Positions 1-15,400 of a DNA stretch of 64,000 bases are shown one piece after another (positions within the stretch are counted from its first letter, which is position 1; every line of letters starts with the position of its first letter). This DNA is from Prinia subflava (Eukaryota; Chordata; Aves; Passeriformes; Cisticolidae). Where the stretch lies: the NCBI RefSeq assembly GCF_021018805.1, contig NC_086249.1, positions 79,262,472-79,326,471 on the forward strand, read 5' to 3'. Under the pieces are notes generated by a model. It was not told the DNA's origin, did not search any database, and saw nothing but the letters and a program-made list of their open reading frames with translations. Made by a program: the position numbers and the translations under genes.

Positions 1-382
1 TGTACACAGATCAATCAGCACAGGGCATGCTCCCTGAGTCCCCTAATATCTTTTAAAGTGATTGCTTGATTATAATAGCACTTTTTTCCATCTTTTAGGA
101 GTATAAACATATGTTTTGGTTTGTACAGCTTTGCTTTACAAATGTCATCCAAGCATCCAAATACCTGTCAACTTCAGTAAGCTCTCCAGGCTTTTCACAT
201 CTACCATATTAATTTATTCAAGGAAGTCTTAGCATAAGTTTCAAGTTTCTCATACACACACATACATATCCACATACATCATAACTTTTCAAACAGATAA
301 ATTAAGACCTCAGATTTTTATCTCAGAGCTAAAACAGTATTTTGGAATGGTTTACAGGTGACACTAAAAGCTTTATTCTAAC

Positions 383-440
383 CTGAAGTGCTGCAGCATC
401 TTGACCATTGTAGTGATACAGGAGACCAAGTGCAAAATAC
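383..440 (-). CDS. TGFBRAP1: TGFBRAP1 coding exon 6
   Basis: Acceptor TTTACAG|G and donor CTTCAG|GTTAGA. The 58 nt encode YFALGLLYHYNGQDAAALQ and close on a codon boundary. The family protein continues for about 350 residues, so the remaining exons lie left of the window. Confidence 0.93.
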
Positions 441-3400
441 CTGTAAAGAAAGAGAAAATAATCTTAAAATTGCTAGAACTTTCCTATTAATTTCATTATG
501 GACTGATTAGCACAGAGTACAACAAATAATGGCTTACAACGACATGCACACGGCCATGTCTACATTTGAACAAGTCTCTGTAGGCTGTTTTCATGAATCA
601 AAGGAGGGAAGTTCTGCCCTAAAAGTGTGTCTCCATCACTCCTGTCCCCAAGACAGTTTGTAGTTACTAGATCCAATTTACACAAAGTATGTGCCCAATA
701 AGAGATGTTTCCCACACCATTCTTCAATTTCATGTACAGACATAACACATACCTCCAAGTAATCATTCCTCCAATAGTTCATCAGTTATCATTAAATCAT
801 ATTTTATTATTTGTTTATTTAAGACTCTGTTTTACTATCAGAAACGTTTTTCTTTACTGTGGCATGGACTCAGGTCAGATAAAGAAGAGCTTTGTACATA
901 GTACAGAGAGGTTTTTGTGTACTCTAAGAAAAATACAGCCAAGTTCTGTAATGGCTGTCCTCACTGAACATTCATTCAATTCACACTTGCAAAAGTATGC
1001 TATAAAAACCTCACTTACCAAAAGGTTTTAACAAAACACCTGAAAAAATGAAATCACCCCAAATATAATGACAATTAATGACTCTTCCTCACCACTACAG
1101 TTGCTACTACTGCACCAGAGTTTAAAGCTAAAGAAATGAAAACCAAAATAGACATACTGATGCCTTAAGTTTTAGCTTTCATGTTTTTCAGATTCTGTGC
1201 TGCCTAGGGGTGTAGTTCTGAGCCTCATATTAAGCGCTAGTAACTCTTTACAGAGTAGGTAGACAAAACAAATCCTTTTCCTGCTGAAGACTAAGGACAA
1301 TGAGTACAATTTTCAGGCCCAAAAGCATAAACAACCGTGGACTGAAGAGAGAAAACAAGAAGGATGAGACCTCACAACCTGAAGCTGTAATTGGACAATT
1401 AAACCCCAATATACAAATGGATCAAAATTTATAAAAGGGTAAGATGTCGTGACTGGTCGTCCATTTTGTGACCATTCTAAGTCCACCTTGTGTGCAGCCC
1501 TGGTCGGGCCCTGTTCTGCCCAAGGTGTACCCTTAAAGGCCTTTTAATAAATGTCTGCTTTATTCTCTAGCTCTGTCCAGTCTCTGTTTCTGTCTTGGGT
1601 CAGCCTTCCCAAGGCATCAATACTACCTAAGGCTAGAGTTTGTATTTTACACATTTACTATCTAATGTTTCCTGCTTAACGAGAGTCAATTCTCTGCCTG
1701 CTGGTGTTTCTGGTTTGAAGTCATTTGCAGTCATCTTAAGGAACCTCTTTTTTGGTCAATCAGTGGAACACAGAAAGCTTGCAATTCAGAAGTGAGAGCT
1801 CTTTCCCCGAATAAGAAACTACAATTTTAAAGCCACTAACTGGTTAATAGCTTTCACCTAAGGTCGTGCATGCTTTAAGGCATCTTTTCATTCTCTCTGC
1901 ATAGAACTACTGCAGCCATTCCACTCTCTCATTATCACAAGGGCAAGCAATTCACTTTTTTCTCCCAAATGTGTACGAAGTCTTTATTTTTGTGTTGGAT
2001 ACAGAAACTTTCACGGAGAATTCTGCATTTGCCAGGATAAGCCAGAATGCATTTCCTTTACCTTAGACTGTCAAGTAGTAGCTTTTCACCAACACTTTAA
2101 AATGCTAACAATGTTAATTCAGACTGAGTTGTCTTTTAGACAAGTGTAAGCACAGGAACAAGTATTCGAACACGTTTTAGAAGCCAAGAGCATCTAAGGC
2201 AATTTTCCCTCTGGTCTAGAAGGTGCAGTAATAAAAAAATCCACTTACTTTTTGTGTTTTTCCAGCCAGGCAGCACTATCTGTTAAAAGGCAGAAGTTCT
2301 CTGAAACCAGGAGATCCAGCAGGCTCTCATGATTTGCCTCTGCATACAGTTTGAGTAAAGCTGTGTCGATATCCTCCTTGTAGCCATTTGCAACCTCAGT
2401 GCTGCGGACTTCATTCAAGTAACTCATGAGGAATCGTTTGCATTTTGTCATCTTCTCCTGGTCCCCTTGGGTCAGCTGGTTCAGGTCCGCGTACTCGTGC
2501 AGAGGGGGGTGAGACCGGATAAATGAAGAGGAAGTAGGCAACAGGAAGGGGTACAGAGAGATCAGCTCCCGGACGTCAAGCTGGCCGCTTCTGCAATTAC
2601 AGTGTCAAACTAGATGAAGCAAAAAGAAAGAAAAAGTATACATAGGCACAAAAAAAGAGTGTGCTCACATATGCTTAGAGTTAGGATACTAACATGTAGT
2701 TTCTGGAATATTTTTATCTGTATCTTTATTTATCATTCCTCTTCCTCCTCCAGACACTGAAAGCTCTGAGAATTCAGAGACTGGCCAGCCTTTTGCTTTT
2801 GATCTTCCACAGCTGTTCTCTGGCATACACAAAAATCAGCTGAACAGCCCTACAGCAGTCCTAGGACTGCCCTAGACTTCATCCATACATTATGGGAGCT
2901 AGTCTTCTGATGGCAGGGAAAAAAAAAAAAAGGGCAAAAGTAAACCCTTTCAGGCAAGCCACAAAGCACAGATACTGATTATGCATCCATTTAACCAGGA
3001 AGTCTGTTGTACAGGCAGAGAGGCCTTGGGTACACATCTATGGAGGCTCCTCGGGAGTGGCTTTTCCACTTCAGGTGTGAAGGACACCCTATACTTTTAT
3101 TCAACAGCAGGTTGTAACACAGATATGCCATACAAAACATTTTTCTTTCAGCCTACATTGAAATTCCTCAAGCTTTTAAAGAACATATGTTGTGACAGAA
3201 TTTTTTTTTCCACACATGGCAAACAATCCCTAATTTTCACAGCTAGGGTGAATCCTCTTTCCAGGCCTTGCTTTAGAAGAACAGCAAGACAGCAGGATAT
3301 TTTATAATATTTTATTTCACTGTCAAAGTTTTTATTCAGAATTCACATTTAAAATGTAGCATTCCTGAAGTGCAGGAAATACTGTTGCTGAAACAAAACC

Positions 3401-6400
3401 AAAATTAACTTGATGGTTCTCCTAAAGAACCCTTTTTGTTGCAAATAGAACTTTTTAAAAATAATTCTTATCTACCTGGTGATCAGCAAACTCAAAGACT
3501 TTTTCTTCACAACTTTGATCGGAATGAATTCCAAAAATAAACAAATGATAACATAGAATAGGAAAATCAGCAGATTTCTGCAGGCAATAAAGTGTGAAAG
3601 ATCATCATAAACAGGCTCATCCCTTCACTACAGGCCTGCCCTGCATTGTTCACTTCTTGCCAGAGACACAATTCCAAAACCATCCAGGAAATATGAACTA
3701 GTAGGAACCATCACTATGACAATTCCCATTTAGGACTTTTCTTTCAAGTTAATACAGTCCTTGGGCTACAAAAAACTATACCAAAAGAAAGAAATTCTGG
3801 GAGACAGCAGCAACAGCAAATTTAAAAGAAGCATCCTCTCTTCTAGAACCCAGTGTCTGCAAAGCACGGCAGTAGCAACACAGACAATAGAGAAGAACCA
3901 CAACAGACAAAAATGGGAAGCCTTCCCATGAGGAGAGGTTTGAACAGCAGGTTTTCCCAATTCATGCACAGTACTCCTACAGCCTAAAACCCACCTCCAC
4001 ACTAGAAAGACCCACCTCTAACCGACAGTAAAGCATTCAGGTCTACTTCACAGATTTCTGCAGCTGAAGTTTCTTTTAATCCCTCTTCTGGGATTTGGCT
4101 TTGAAATTCTTATATCTACATTATGATAAGAGGCAGAATAACCAAGAAGTAGCAAGTTCTGTCAGTGGCATGACCTGATGATTCCAAGAATATTTGAGTT
4201 CTCAGTATGAACTTACAACAGTAACCTAACTGCAGTTTTAGCTACTTGCAGCCACTCTGAAATTTCAAATCTTGAGGATCACCAGATTAAATATATTATA
4301 TGAGATGCACTACACTAGAAAAGAAACCCTATTTGAAGAAAGAAGAGATTTTTTTCCCTCCAATCCAAATGAATCTTCCCTGATTCATTTTAGAACAAAA
4401 GCCAACCCATAATTTGAGTAATATCCCCAGGCTGCTCAAAAATTGGGCAAAAAAAAAAAAAAAGAAGTCTTAATAAATCTGGAGAAATTAAAATATTAAC
4501 ATCAATTCCCTTGCTAGCTATGCTGTCAAGTATTGGAGATAGCCTAACCTTGTGTTGGAGATTGTGACCATGGAAATGGATGAAGTTGAAAAATGCTATA
4601 TTTAATATGCCACTTTTAATAAGTTTTAAAACATTTTCCAACTTCTACAGTAGCTTCTGAGTCCTTTCATCTAAGTTTTCCTAGATGAGGAAGTACTCAG
4701 CTACCTTATCTCTGACTTCATAGATTCTGGCCTCAATGATGATCTGTTTCCAAAAGGAGAAACCACTTTCAACTTTGGCTAGCCCAAAGCCTGGGCTGTG
4801 AATTACCTGTGGTTCTCTCAGCAGGTCTGACTCAAGCTCAGCTGTACAGCTGTGTTCTGCCCACAGCAGTGGTAAGCAGCAATCATGCAGCCTCTTTAAA
4901 AGCATCACATCGTCCACGAGCTTCTTCAGAAAAACACCAAGTACTAAAAAATGACCCCACCTGCACAAATGGCTAACATTCAGCTCAAGGCTTATGGCTC
5001 CTGGGATTTGTGGATGTCTTGTGGATCTTTCCATCACATCTGGACAAAACTCTTTTAGAGCAGCTACAAAGAATCTCATCGCTTTTCAAAAACATGTCTG
5101 AGCCTTCAGCTTCTAGCATCTCAGGCTCAGCAAAATACAGATAGGAACTTATCAGAGAGTAGAAAACAAACTCTTGAGACATCACCACTGTGAGGCAACT
5201 TCCCTTTGAGCAATTCTGCATCAATTGCCTTTAGGCAATTGTTCATATATATAAACAATGCAACAGGCAGAATCTACAAGTTTTCAGGAAACTTGGGTCT
5301 AAATTCAGACCCTCGAATCTGCAGATATCAGAGATGCCAAAGAAGCCTACAGTGTTTACTGTCTGGCCTAAATCCCACTGGCTGTATTGGAAGCTTATAT
5401 TCTTGAACCACATTTAAGATGCAAATCCCACATCATTTCTACTTTTTATTTCTGCAGGTCCAAGTACCAGCAATTTTCTTAAACTTTTCAGTGTAGGAGA
5501 GACTTATACCTAAATTCTCTTTAGAGGCTCTCCAAGGAGAGGAATACTGTGTAAAGAGTTAGCATTTTTATTTGTTAAGAAGAGCAAAGTTTAGAAAAGT
5601 TCCAGTATCCAGTGGGTCAGAAGGCAAGCAATATCTAACCAGTAAACACCTTAGAGAACTGGTTTCCCTATGACAGCTGCCAAACATCTCAGTAAGGCAT
5701 GGAAAACTCAGCAAATGACCTCCTAAAAAGCACTGTTTGGTATAACTGTAATGATAGCAACATGAAACAACATAACTATAAATCACAACTATGTAACACA
5801 ATCACAATTCTGTTACTGCTTATAACAATTTGTCAGACCAAAGAAGCCCTAATGTTACTTCTCACTCAGTTTTAAGGGTAGTGGATCTAGCTGAAGAAAA
5901 TTATCCTCCTTTTGATGAACTACGTGAGTTTCAACAAGGCTACCACACTCTTCCTTTCTGTCAACCTTCTTCAGTATTCAGAAGCATCAGCATGAACCAC
6001 AAGGAACATGGCAAATTATTCCTTTTAAAAGTTCCAGTCTTTAAGAACTATGAATTTAAGCACAAGATATAACTGTTTCTTGATAAGGTTATCCAAGAAG
6101 GGCAATAATGCAAGAAATTTAAGACCTTTAATCCAATAAAATTCCTCCTGCTAAGTTGTAACTGGCAGATATTTTCCAAGTTGTGAGACAATCTCACTTC
6201 ATATTTAGCCAGAAGCATCCCACGTATCACACCAAGATCTCTGAGGTACTGCTGCTACCCTGTTTCACAGCTTAAACCCCTCTTTTCTCACACAGGTACC
6301 AAGTGTCCCTTTGACATTAAGATTGAAGTGATTTCTAAGACAAGGTTGAAACATCTGCAGAACAACACACTGGGATGGGAAGAAGTGTCTGCATAGACTG

Positions 6401-9400
6401 CCACTATCGTTCCCATTTTGTCTGTGAGCATCAGTAAGTTTAAAAAGAACAGGATTGATTGAGACTGTATTGGGGCACACCCAGCTATTCCTCTAACTCA
6501 GTGTGCCTATTAGGGCTGAAAATCAAGGAACCTGATTACAATAACAAGTTTTTCAGAGTCATCAAAATACCCAGCTTATATACGGCTGGACAGAAGAAAA
6601 GCACAGAAACTTATTCTGGCTTTCTTCCCTGAGCACATATCAGCAATTCATTCATCAGCAGAACCGTTGTTCTGCTTTGGAGTTGCAGCTTTTAGAGGAA
6701 GGGAACACCCTGGGATGCTGACTCAGCTGCAAAATTTGTGGCTGGACAGCACATTTTCTCATGTTGTTTCTATAGAGGAACTCCCACAATCCTATTAATT
6801 AAAGCTCATTTGTCAGATGGACTGATAGTTGAATAGAGGATGCATAAGCAATCTTGGCTCCTTTCACAAGGTGGTAGAATCCCTCACAGGATACATTTCC
6901 TTCTTTTCACTGCTCTTAAAATATTCTTAACTACACACCACTTGTACTTCTGCTTCAGATACACAACCCAGGGGTCAGATACACAAGTGTCTGAAGGATT
7001 ATAAGGGTGGAGAAAGACTGCAAGTTGCTCACTAATGACAACAATTACTAGGTGGATAGTAATAGAAGAAGTGTTTGTGGCCAGAACAAATTGTCAGTAA
7101 ATGCTGCTCAGGCCTTTCCTGTCATTCCCTCATCTTCACTCAGTGTACACTGCTCAGCCAAGCCCAGTATCTCCCATTATAATGGTGAGCAGCAGGCAAA
7201 ATGGCCAAGTCCCTCACCAATAGCAACATTCCTCAAAGCTTTACCTTCCTCAATGCATTTCCATAAATCCAAGGACAACCTTTTTCCTGCACTGTAAATA
7301 CGCTTATGATATACTGAAAATTGTCTAACCTTAATCCTATTCCATAGACTGTAAACTGATTTAAGGTGAATTTCAGCAGATAACAAGGAGAGCTATTTTA
7401 TGTGGTCAGCATGCATTCCACTAACCACAGACAGTGCCGAATCATAGAATGAGGCATGGCTAGCAGAAATGAAATTATCAGGTAGAATAAAGATAACAAG
7501 CAGCATTTTCTGAATGAAAATGGAATATCAAGGTCAATTTATAAACAAGTGACTGCTGAAATGGCTAAATTGGCAAGGTTAGTACAGACTTCAAGAACAA
7601 ATCTGTCTTCTGGAAAACATCTAGCAGAAAAAGTGCTACTGAACCAAATTCAGTATCAGCATCCTCAAAAATTAGTGCAATTGTGTCAATAATATTTAAA
7701 TTGTAACTAATATATAAATTACACCTTTTGTTAAAAGTATTATTAAAAAAAAGAACTAAGTACTGTTCATGCTGTAAATCACAGCACAGACTCAATGATA
7801 AAGCCTTGATCTTCATGGGCATAAAGTAAAAAATCTCCATACATACAACACTCAAATTCTTAATGCTACTATAGCATCCCCCCAAAAAATCAGTTCCATT
7901 AACTCTTCAGCAATAAAGTTGTTTCAATTGTTACTCTGTTCTTAACCCCAACAAAACCATTTTATTACAGTGAACTCACATCTACATCAAAAAACATTCA
8001 AGCAACTAAGTTTTTCAAACCAGGAACACTAACTTCTTATTTAAAAAAGGTAAATTATTAAATTTCTTGTCACACAATTACCTGAAGAGTTCTTTTGCTT
8101 CAAGGAACTGAAGCTGTGCAAACTGTATAAAACCTGCTTGCTGCAGGATTCGTTTGTACATTACCTATAAAAAAGAAGGAGGAGGGAAAAAAGGTTTATT
8201 ATATTTGTATTTATGTAGTGCTAGTTACTACTGCAATAGCCACCTGCCAAAAAACACAAAACAATCTTCAGCCACACCTGACAAGTCACAAGCAAAATAA
8301 ACCTTGATCCTCTACATTTTAATTATGTACCTGAATATATTGAATTTGCTGCCCAGACTCAGTTTCTTACACAAAATGTGCGTGAACACAACACTGCTCA
8401 TGAGTACTTACTAAAAGCTTACTAAAAGCAAAGTCAACAAACAACAAGTTTAAGTTTCTTGTTCAAATAATGACTTATTTGACATCACACTGACTTGCCT
8501 CAAGTATTTTCTTGAGTTATTTGCAAACATAAAAGCCAATGGTTATTGCTGAAGTTCCTCATGATTCAGTAAGCACAGAAAATAAAGATGGTCCCAGTTG
8601 ACCACACACAGCTACTTCCTTCTTGTCTCATCTCTTTGGTGCAAAATTGTTGGCAATTCTCATAGTCTCATCCCTAGCTGATGGCCATATTTTTGACTTT
8701 CTGCCAGTTTTGCTACTTTGATTTTTTTTTAATAAATAATTCTTCCAAAACAGCTCAACCTATCCAATATGCAGTACATTACACGATGTACCATAAAAAT
8801 ACGGTGAGTAATAAAGTAAACCATAATATGAAAAGCTATTTGTTATCAAGCTTTACTGTGAAGGTCACACCTAGACAGAAAATGTTTAAATGAAGCTCAG
8901 TAGAAAGAGAACACAAAAACTACTTTAAACGATAGGTAGTTATTAAATCTGAATGGTCAACCAACTACCAATTACAAGATTAAATGAAATCCTTGTGCTC
9001 AGAATATTTCCAACAGCAAAAGAGAAGTACTAAAAGCAAGGAACCTAAATTGTGCTCTGCAGAGCATTCCCATTCATGACAACACTGGTATTTTGGCAAA
9101 TACACCTAGCTATCTTCTTGTGGCCTCAGTTTTTCCCCTTCAGTTTGCCCATGAATACACAGCTTTCTGAAGCTTCACACTTTACAGGAAAGCTGTTACT
9201 AATATCAGACTAAATATTTTCAATAAAAGTACTCAGAGAAACTACAATACAATAGGAATGTATTCCAGGAAGGATTTGCTGAAGAGCACGAGTCCTCAAG
9301 TACAGTGGACAGATGCTCTGACTGATGATTTTTCACCTCAGTTAAAGGTTATGGATTTACCAACAGAAAAGCTTGGCTTCAGTCCACTTAGTCTGTGCAT

Positions 9401-12400
9401 GCCCTACTAATGGTTTGTCTAGTGGAAATAATTAATCTCTGTTGTTAGCAAGTCTCTAAAATACTTTGTAAGGTTGTGGGCTTATTCTTGCTTTACCAGT
9501 GTAAAGGAGAAAAGGGGAAACAGAGAGAAATGTTATCAGGCACAGTTTTTCAGACAACAATATAAAATATAAAAAACGATATTTCATGACATCTTTATGT
9601 CAACTAACGCTTTACATTCAAGTGTAATGATTAAAAATAGAGTTAACTAAAGCTAAAAGAGAATTTAATTAGCGTTACGAAGTAAAACTTCTTTAGGGGA
9701 TTGACTCACAAAATAGCCAAAATATTTTGGATTTCTGACAGTGTTATTACATCAATACACAGTAATCTGTGAATCCATGAATACCCACCTGGTCATCTTC
9801 TTAAGGACACTGCTGAAGGACTTAATTTTGCAAATATTTGCATCTCATGGCAGCAGAAAAACATTAAAATCCAGCCTGACTTTCCAGGGTAAGACTTCTC
9901 CATCCTGCTGACTAGTATCAAAAGTAGATACTAGAAAGCCTGGGGTTTCCCCCCCATCCCCTCAAAGCCTGTTTTCAACTTCAATAGAGTGATCACTAAA
10001 ATTTACATATTTAGTCAGTTATGATATTGTAATAAAGTTTGAATTAATCTCACTGAAAGCACTCCTTTAGTTGAAGAGCTTAGTCTGCACAGCATCTTTT
10101 TAACAAAAACTGGAAAAGAACTCATTGATAGTGTCACAACAGGCTGAAGGAACCAGTTTTAAATTTGAACTGATAAAGTGGTATTCACTTTCATTTAATG
10201 TTGACATATCTTCAATTCTCCCTTAAGGACATGCAACAAAAAATTGTAGAATATCTACAGGCACTCACTTTCTGAACTTTTTTAAGATGCAGTGATGAGA
10301 TAGGCAGTACCCAGGTAGATTTTTAGCTGACAACATAAACACTAGATATTAAGATGTCCTAGGGTAAAGATTAAGGAAGAAAACTGAGCAGATAATGGAA
10401 AATCCAATATTCCCTTTCTCACAGACTTTTAAGGATGGGCTAGACCTACATGTCAAACACAAACAGTTAAATTGTGTTTATGACCAAAGAAAACCTTCAG
10501 TTCTTCCAAATCTGTTTGTCAGATCTGGAACAGGCTTCTTTTAAAAAGATACTAAGCTACACCCAGCCAAAATTCAACACATTGTTTAGTCCTTTATAAT
10601 TTCTGAAGAACCACCATAGGACTTGCAAATTCTGCACTGCTGACTGAATTCACATAAAAAAACACTAGCTACAAAAACATGACATAAGTTTTGAAAAAAT
10701 TCACATCTGAAAAAGCAACAGGAAAAGGAAAGATGACTGCTGAAAGCTGTGATTGCTATAGTGAAGCCTTAATTCTTTCAACTGCTAAAAAAATCCTTTC
10801 TGAAATGGTCAGAATTACCAACTACACTGTTCAAAGGAATTTTTCTAGAAAGCCGCTTTGTCTTTTGGTCAGATTTGGGTGGATTTAATATGCTTTTGGA
10901 AACTAAAAATAATTAGAAAGAAAAAAAAAAGAGAGATACCTATGCAAGATGTGTGTCAATCTAACCAAGGTCTTCACTACCATCAACCATGATTTCTGCA
11001 AACGTCAGCTGTCCTGAAAAATTAATAAGTAGTATTCAGTCATTTCATGGTAGCATGGTAGAAAGGCCTTTGTACTCTTCTATCAAAAATTATATTCAGC
11101 CAAGCCATCTCCTTGGAACACTTCTGCTTAGTGTTTTTTTATCTGGCAGGAACTCCTGATGCTCAAAAACAAAGAAATTTTCATCTGTTATGGCAGAGCT
11201 AAATTTGCAGTCTGCAGGGACCACAAGTTAAATAACAGGCTAGAGCTTCTAAGGTATGACCTGCTACTTTTCAATAACTAAATATTGACTGTACAAATAA
11301 TTCTAAGAGTACAGTACTTCACTGCTACTATTCCACCATCATTCTGCATTACCAGCATATATACACATACATATTTATGCTGTTATACAGAGAGAGCATG
11401 CACCATGTGTGCATGCAATGACAAAATACTGAACTCTAGGGAAAGGAACCCCATGTGCTCAAGATCTGCCCTGCAGTGCCCTGAGCTCAAGTGACACGTA
11501 AGATGGATTCAGACACAGCAAACTGCAGAACTAAAGCATGATGTGACAAAGGGAACACTATGCTTCATGAACCAGACAATAATAATCACTGTTATGTATG
11601 GATAATTATAGGGGCTGAATCAAGTGCCTTAGTGCCAACCCTATGCACTGCATCCTAGTGCTTGTACAAAATGGCAAAATAAAGCCTTTGAAGTGTCAGC
11701 TGCTCAGGATTCAGTAATGCTTGCAAAACAGATACCAGAAGATACCTATTAGAAAATACCAGTTTTCTAATTGATATGTATTGTCTGAGGATAGCTCTCA
11801 GAAAGGAGTTAGAAGTGAGTGACTGTGTGATCAGTTAAAGTACGTCGAAGAAATTTTGCAAAAACATACGTAAGGCATGCAATTTGGTTGAGGTTCATCA
11901 GACTTATATTGCACAAGACTACAGTAAAGAAAGTCTGATGTGCCTGTAGTGACAACACCAGGTACCAGAGTCACCTTAGAAAGCAAACTCAGCATGTTAC
12001 ATTTACAGCTACAGACAAGCCCTGAAAAACTGGACTAATGTCTCAACAACTAAGCCAAGCTGAGTCATTTTAACAGGAGTCAGTGGGAAACTCCCTCAAC
12101 TCAAGAATTCGATCATTGGTTAATATCAGTTTGCAAATACACCCCAGAAACAGAACAGGCTATTTCGCTTGCACGTACTATGTTTTCTGATTTTCAGCTG
12201 TAGCATTGAGTTAAAGGAACTGAATACACTTAAAAGCACACTAAGTTAGAAAGAACTTGCAATATTCTAGGAAACTAATTTCAGAAAGACTAACCCTGAG
12301 CACTTAAGATATTTGTGAAAAGAAAATAACATATTTTAAAGGCTGAAAAATTCTAAATGCAAGAAAACTGAGGAGGAATGAGAGTCTACATCATGTATTT

Positions 12401-15400
12401 TAGATAATGAATTGTAGTTCATCTGGTGGCAAACCACAGAAAGTCATCTCCCACACTAAACCTACATAAACTGTAAAGAAATAATTGGAAAATTATAGGT
12501 CATCATACATAGAAGACTTCGATTAGATCATGCATCCTGTCCTCACAGTGAGATTTTTGTTTGCTTCTTTAAACAGATTGGAAGGGAAAAGTAGGAAGTG
12601 AAGATGCAAACCAAAACATGCTGGAAACTGAACTCTGTATTTGCCTAAATACTTTTGAGCTTCAAGTACTTTCAGGTAGCTGGACCTTCACAAAAGGATG
12701 AGAACGCTTTTCTCAACAAGCTTTTTAGTTCCAGGAGTCTCCCAGCTGCTCATTTAAGAGAGGAGTTAAGGATCAAAATGAAAGCTGATACAAGCTTCAT
12801 TTAATGATTGCCTTTCAAGGGCCTTGACCAAAACTGAAATGAAAAGGAATTAGAAGCTTCTTGAAATTAAAAAAAAAAAAACACCAAACCAACCAACCAA
12901 CCAACCCAACAACAACAAAAAACCAACCAACAAAAAAAACCCCAAAAAAACCCCTGACAGTCAGAATCATTTTGAACTGTGGCAATCCTATAACTTCCAG
13001 AGTCATGTTCCAAACTTTTCACCTTTCTAAACAAACCAAAAGTAAAACAACTATTTTAATGGCAACAAAATGCTCCAAAGTATATTTAAAAAAGGAAAGC
13101 CACAGATTTTCTGCAGGTTACGAATCAAATTTTACTTTTACAATAGGAAAGAAACTAAGTTAAATATTCATTCACCTACTCCATGAGTAGAGATGTCATG
13201 CTGATTTTACAAGTCTCTAAATAGGAGCAAATAGAGTAGAATATATATGGCAATATAAATCAGAGGTAGAAGGGAATGAGTACAAATCTTTAATCAACAC
13301 TGTAATCAAAGAGTTTGTCCGTCACTTCACCACACAAAAACCTTTAAATCTGAGTTACACGGCAGTACAAGCACTGCTTGTAAGAGCTTGGAAATAAGAC
13401 ACAATTGCTTAAGATTTCCCATCACTTAACTCTGAAGTTAAGGATACAGTGAGAATCTTCGATAAAAGAAGTAAAATTTCAAAATTCTAATTTTAAATAA
13501 AGTATGCATTTTTAAATAGCAATAGCAAATAATAAATGAATCTAGTACCAAAGAAGCATCCATTGGATTTTCTGCAACTAAGTTTCTGGTTTTGCTTTGT
13601 TTTCAATTCTCTCAAGTTACACACTTGAAAAAATTCAACAAAACCCCAAAAGAACAGTAGCATTCAAACCCTGCCAATGCCACAGCTTCTACAAGTACGA
13701 AACAATTTAGCAGAATACCTATTTCTTCAGGCTGAAATCATGAAGAGTATTACAACTTCTCCAATCACTTGACCAATGGAATACATGACCCCACTGTGAA
13801 ATTTATGTTTTCAGACAATTAAAGGAAGGACAGACCTGAAATTTCTCTTTTGGAATATTCCTTCGAGCTCCTTTTGCAAGAACAAGGGCTTCTTCCACTC
13901 TGTGGCTAGCTAGAAGATCCTGAATCTGTTTTTCCAAAGGTAGCGGAACCAAGATATACACACCCTTGTTAGTAGCAACAATCACCTTTCCTGGACAGAA
14001 CAAACAGATATTCAATTTACAGCCTCCACAGAAAAAAGCAATTTCAGAAATAACTTTAAAATACACAGTTTAAGATACAAGAACCGAAACAGTGTTGAAG
14101 TCCCAAAAGTGACCTTTGCTGCTACCACATTTACTTGATAGTACAGTCTACCTATGAATTCTACCTCAGAAATACAGAGATAATAGCAAATTTATTTAGT
14201 TACAGCAGATTTAGTTCCACTTAAAGTAAGAGAAATTGGCTAGAATCACTCATGATGAACTAAGCTGGTAAGGCCACTGAAATTATTGTCCAGATTTCAG
14301 AGAGGAAACTTTTAACTAACAGGTATTTCCCCAGGCTTATATTTGAAAATTTTAAGCCATACATCAAATCTAGCAAGTAGTATACAGTTCACAGTGCTAG
14401 ATTTTGTGGATTTCTGGGCGAAAAAAAAGTAGCATAGTATATTTCACTCTGAAGAGTTCTCAGCTGAAGAACAGATAAGTAGAATTTTTTGCATTTTTTT
14501 GTTTAATAATTGTATGTGAAAGATCTGATTTTAAATCTCTTACACAGATATTTTTAAAACTATTTTTCTTTTGTATTCCTTTCTAATATGTAAGAATTTT
14601 GTCAGAATAGTCTATGGACAAATACCTGTAGGTCACAATTACTGAGTTGTAGCATTAAATTAACATTGCTCCTTTGAAGGAAATAATCAAGTTACAAGAA
14701 AGAGCTCTAACTTCATAGACTCCTACCCTACGATTAATTTGACAATTACAGTGCATTTAATGAGCATATATTTTGTTAGAAGTGTGGACTTCTAAATTAC
14801 TGAATTCTGCAAGGAATCTAACCAGGAAAGCATTTGCAATAAAAGTTTCAAGTCAAGATATTAGTTAGATACTTTGTTTAAAAGACAAACCAAAGTGACT
14901 GCAGCAGTTGTTCCAGAATTACTGATGCAACAAAGTGTCCTTTTTAATACCTTCAAAGTCCTGTAGAATGTGCCCTTCTTTAAAAGGCAGGGTTTGCTTT
15001 TGCTGCTGGTCGAGCATGCTGTGCACCGTGATGAACTCATCATCGAGAGCAACCACGTACGGAAAGCACAGAGCCGCCCCAATCACATTCTCTGACCAGT
15101 GCACTGGGGCGCGCTGTGAAATCCCATCTACAGTAGCAAACATGCCTACAAAAGGGAAAAACAAAGCCTGAGGTTCATGCTGATTGAAGACTGTTGCTTC
15201 CCCAAAACAAAGCATGAGTACCAAGGCACAGCAATGGAAAGTCTCAGAGCAGATGCAGCATCAGGCAGCATGATGACAACACATCACACCTCCCTGGACC
15301 TGACAGGTATGTTGGTTAATTCAGTTCAGTTTTAATTTTTTTCATTCTTCTTCAGTACAGGAACACACAATCCCAAAAACTAAGAAGAGATGAATACTGA

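Noticed and set aside
12861..13163. 100-codon Lys/Thr/Pro-rich ORF
   Set aside because: Its first third is the A/C simple repeat, with no family match or coding features in the rest.
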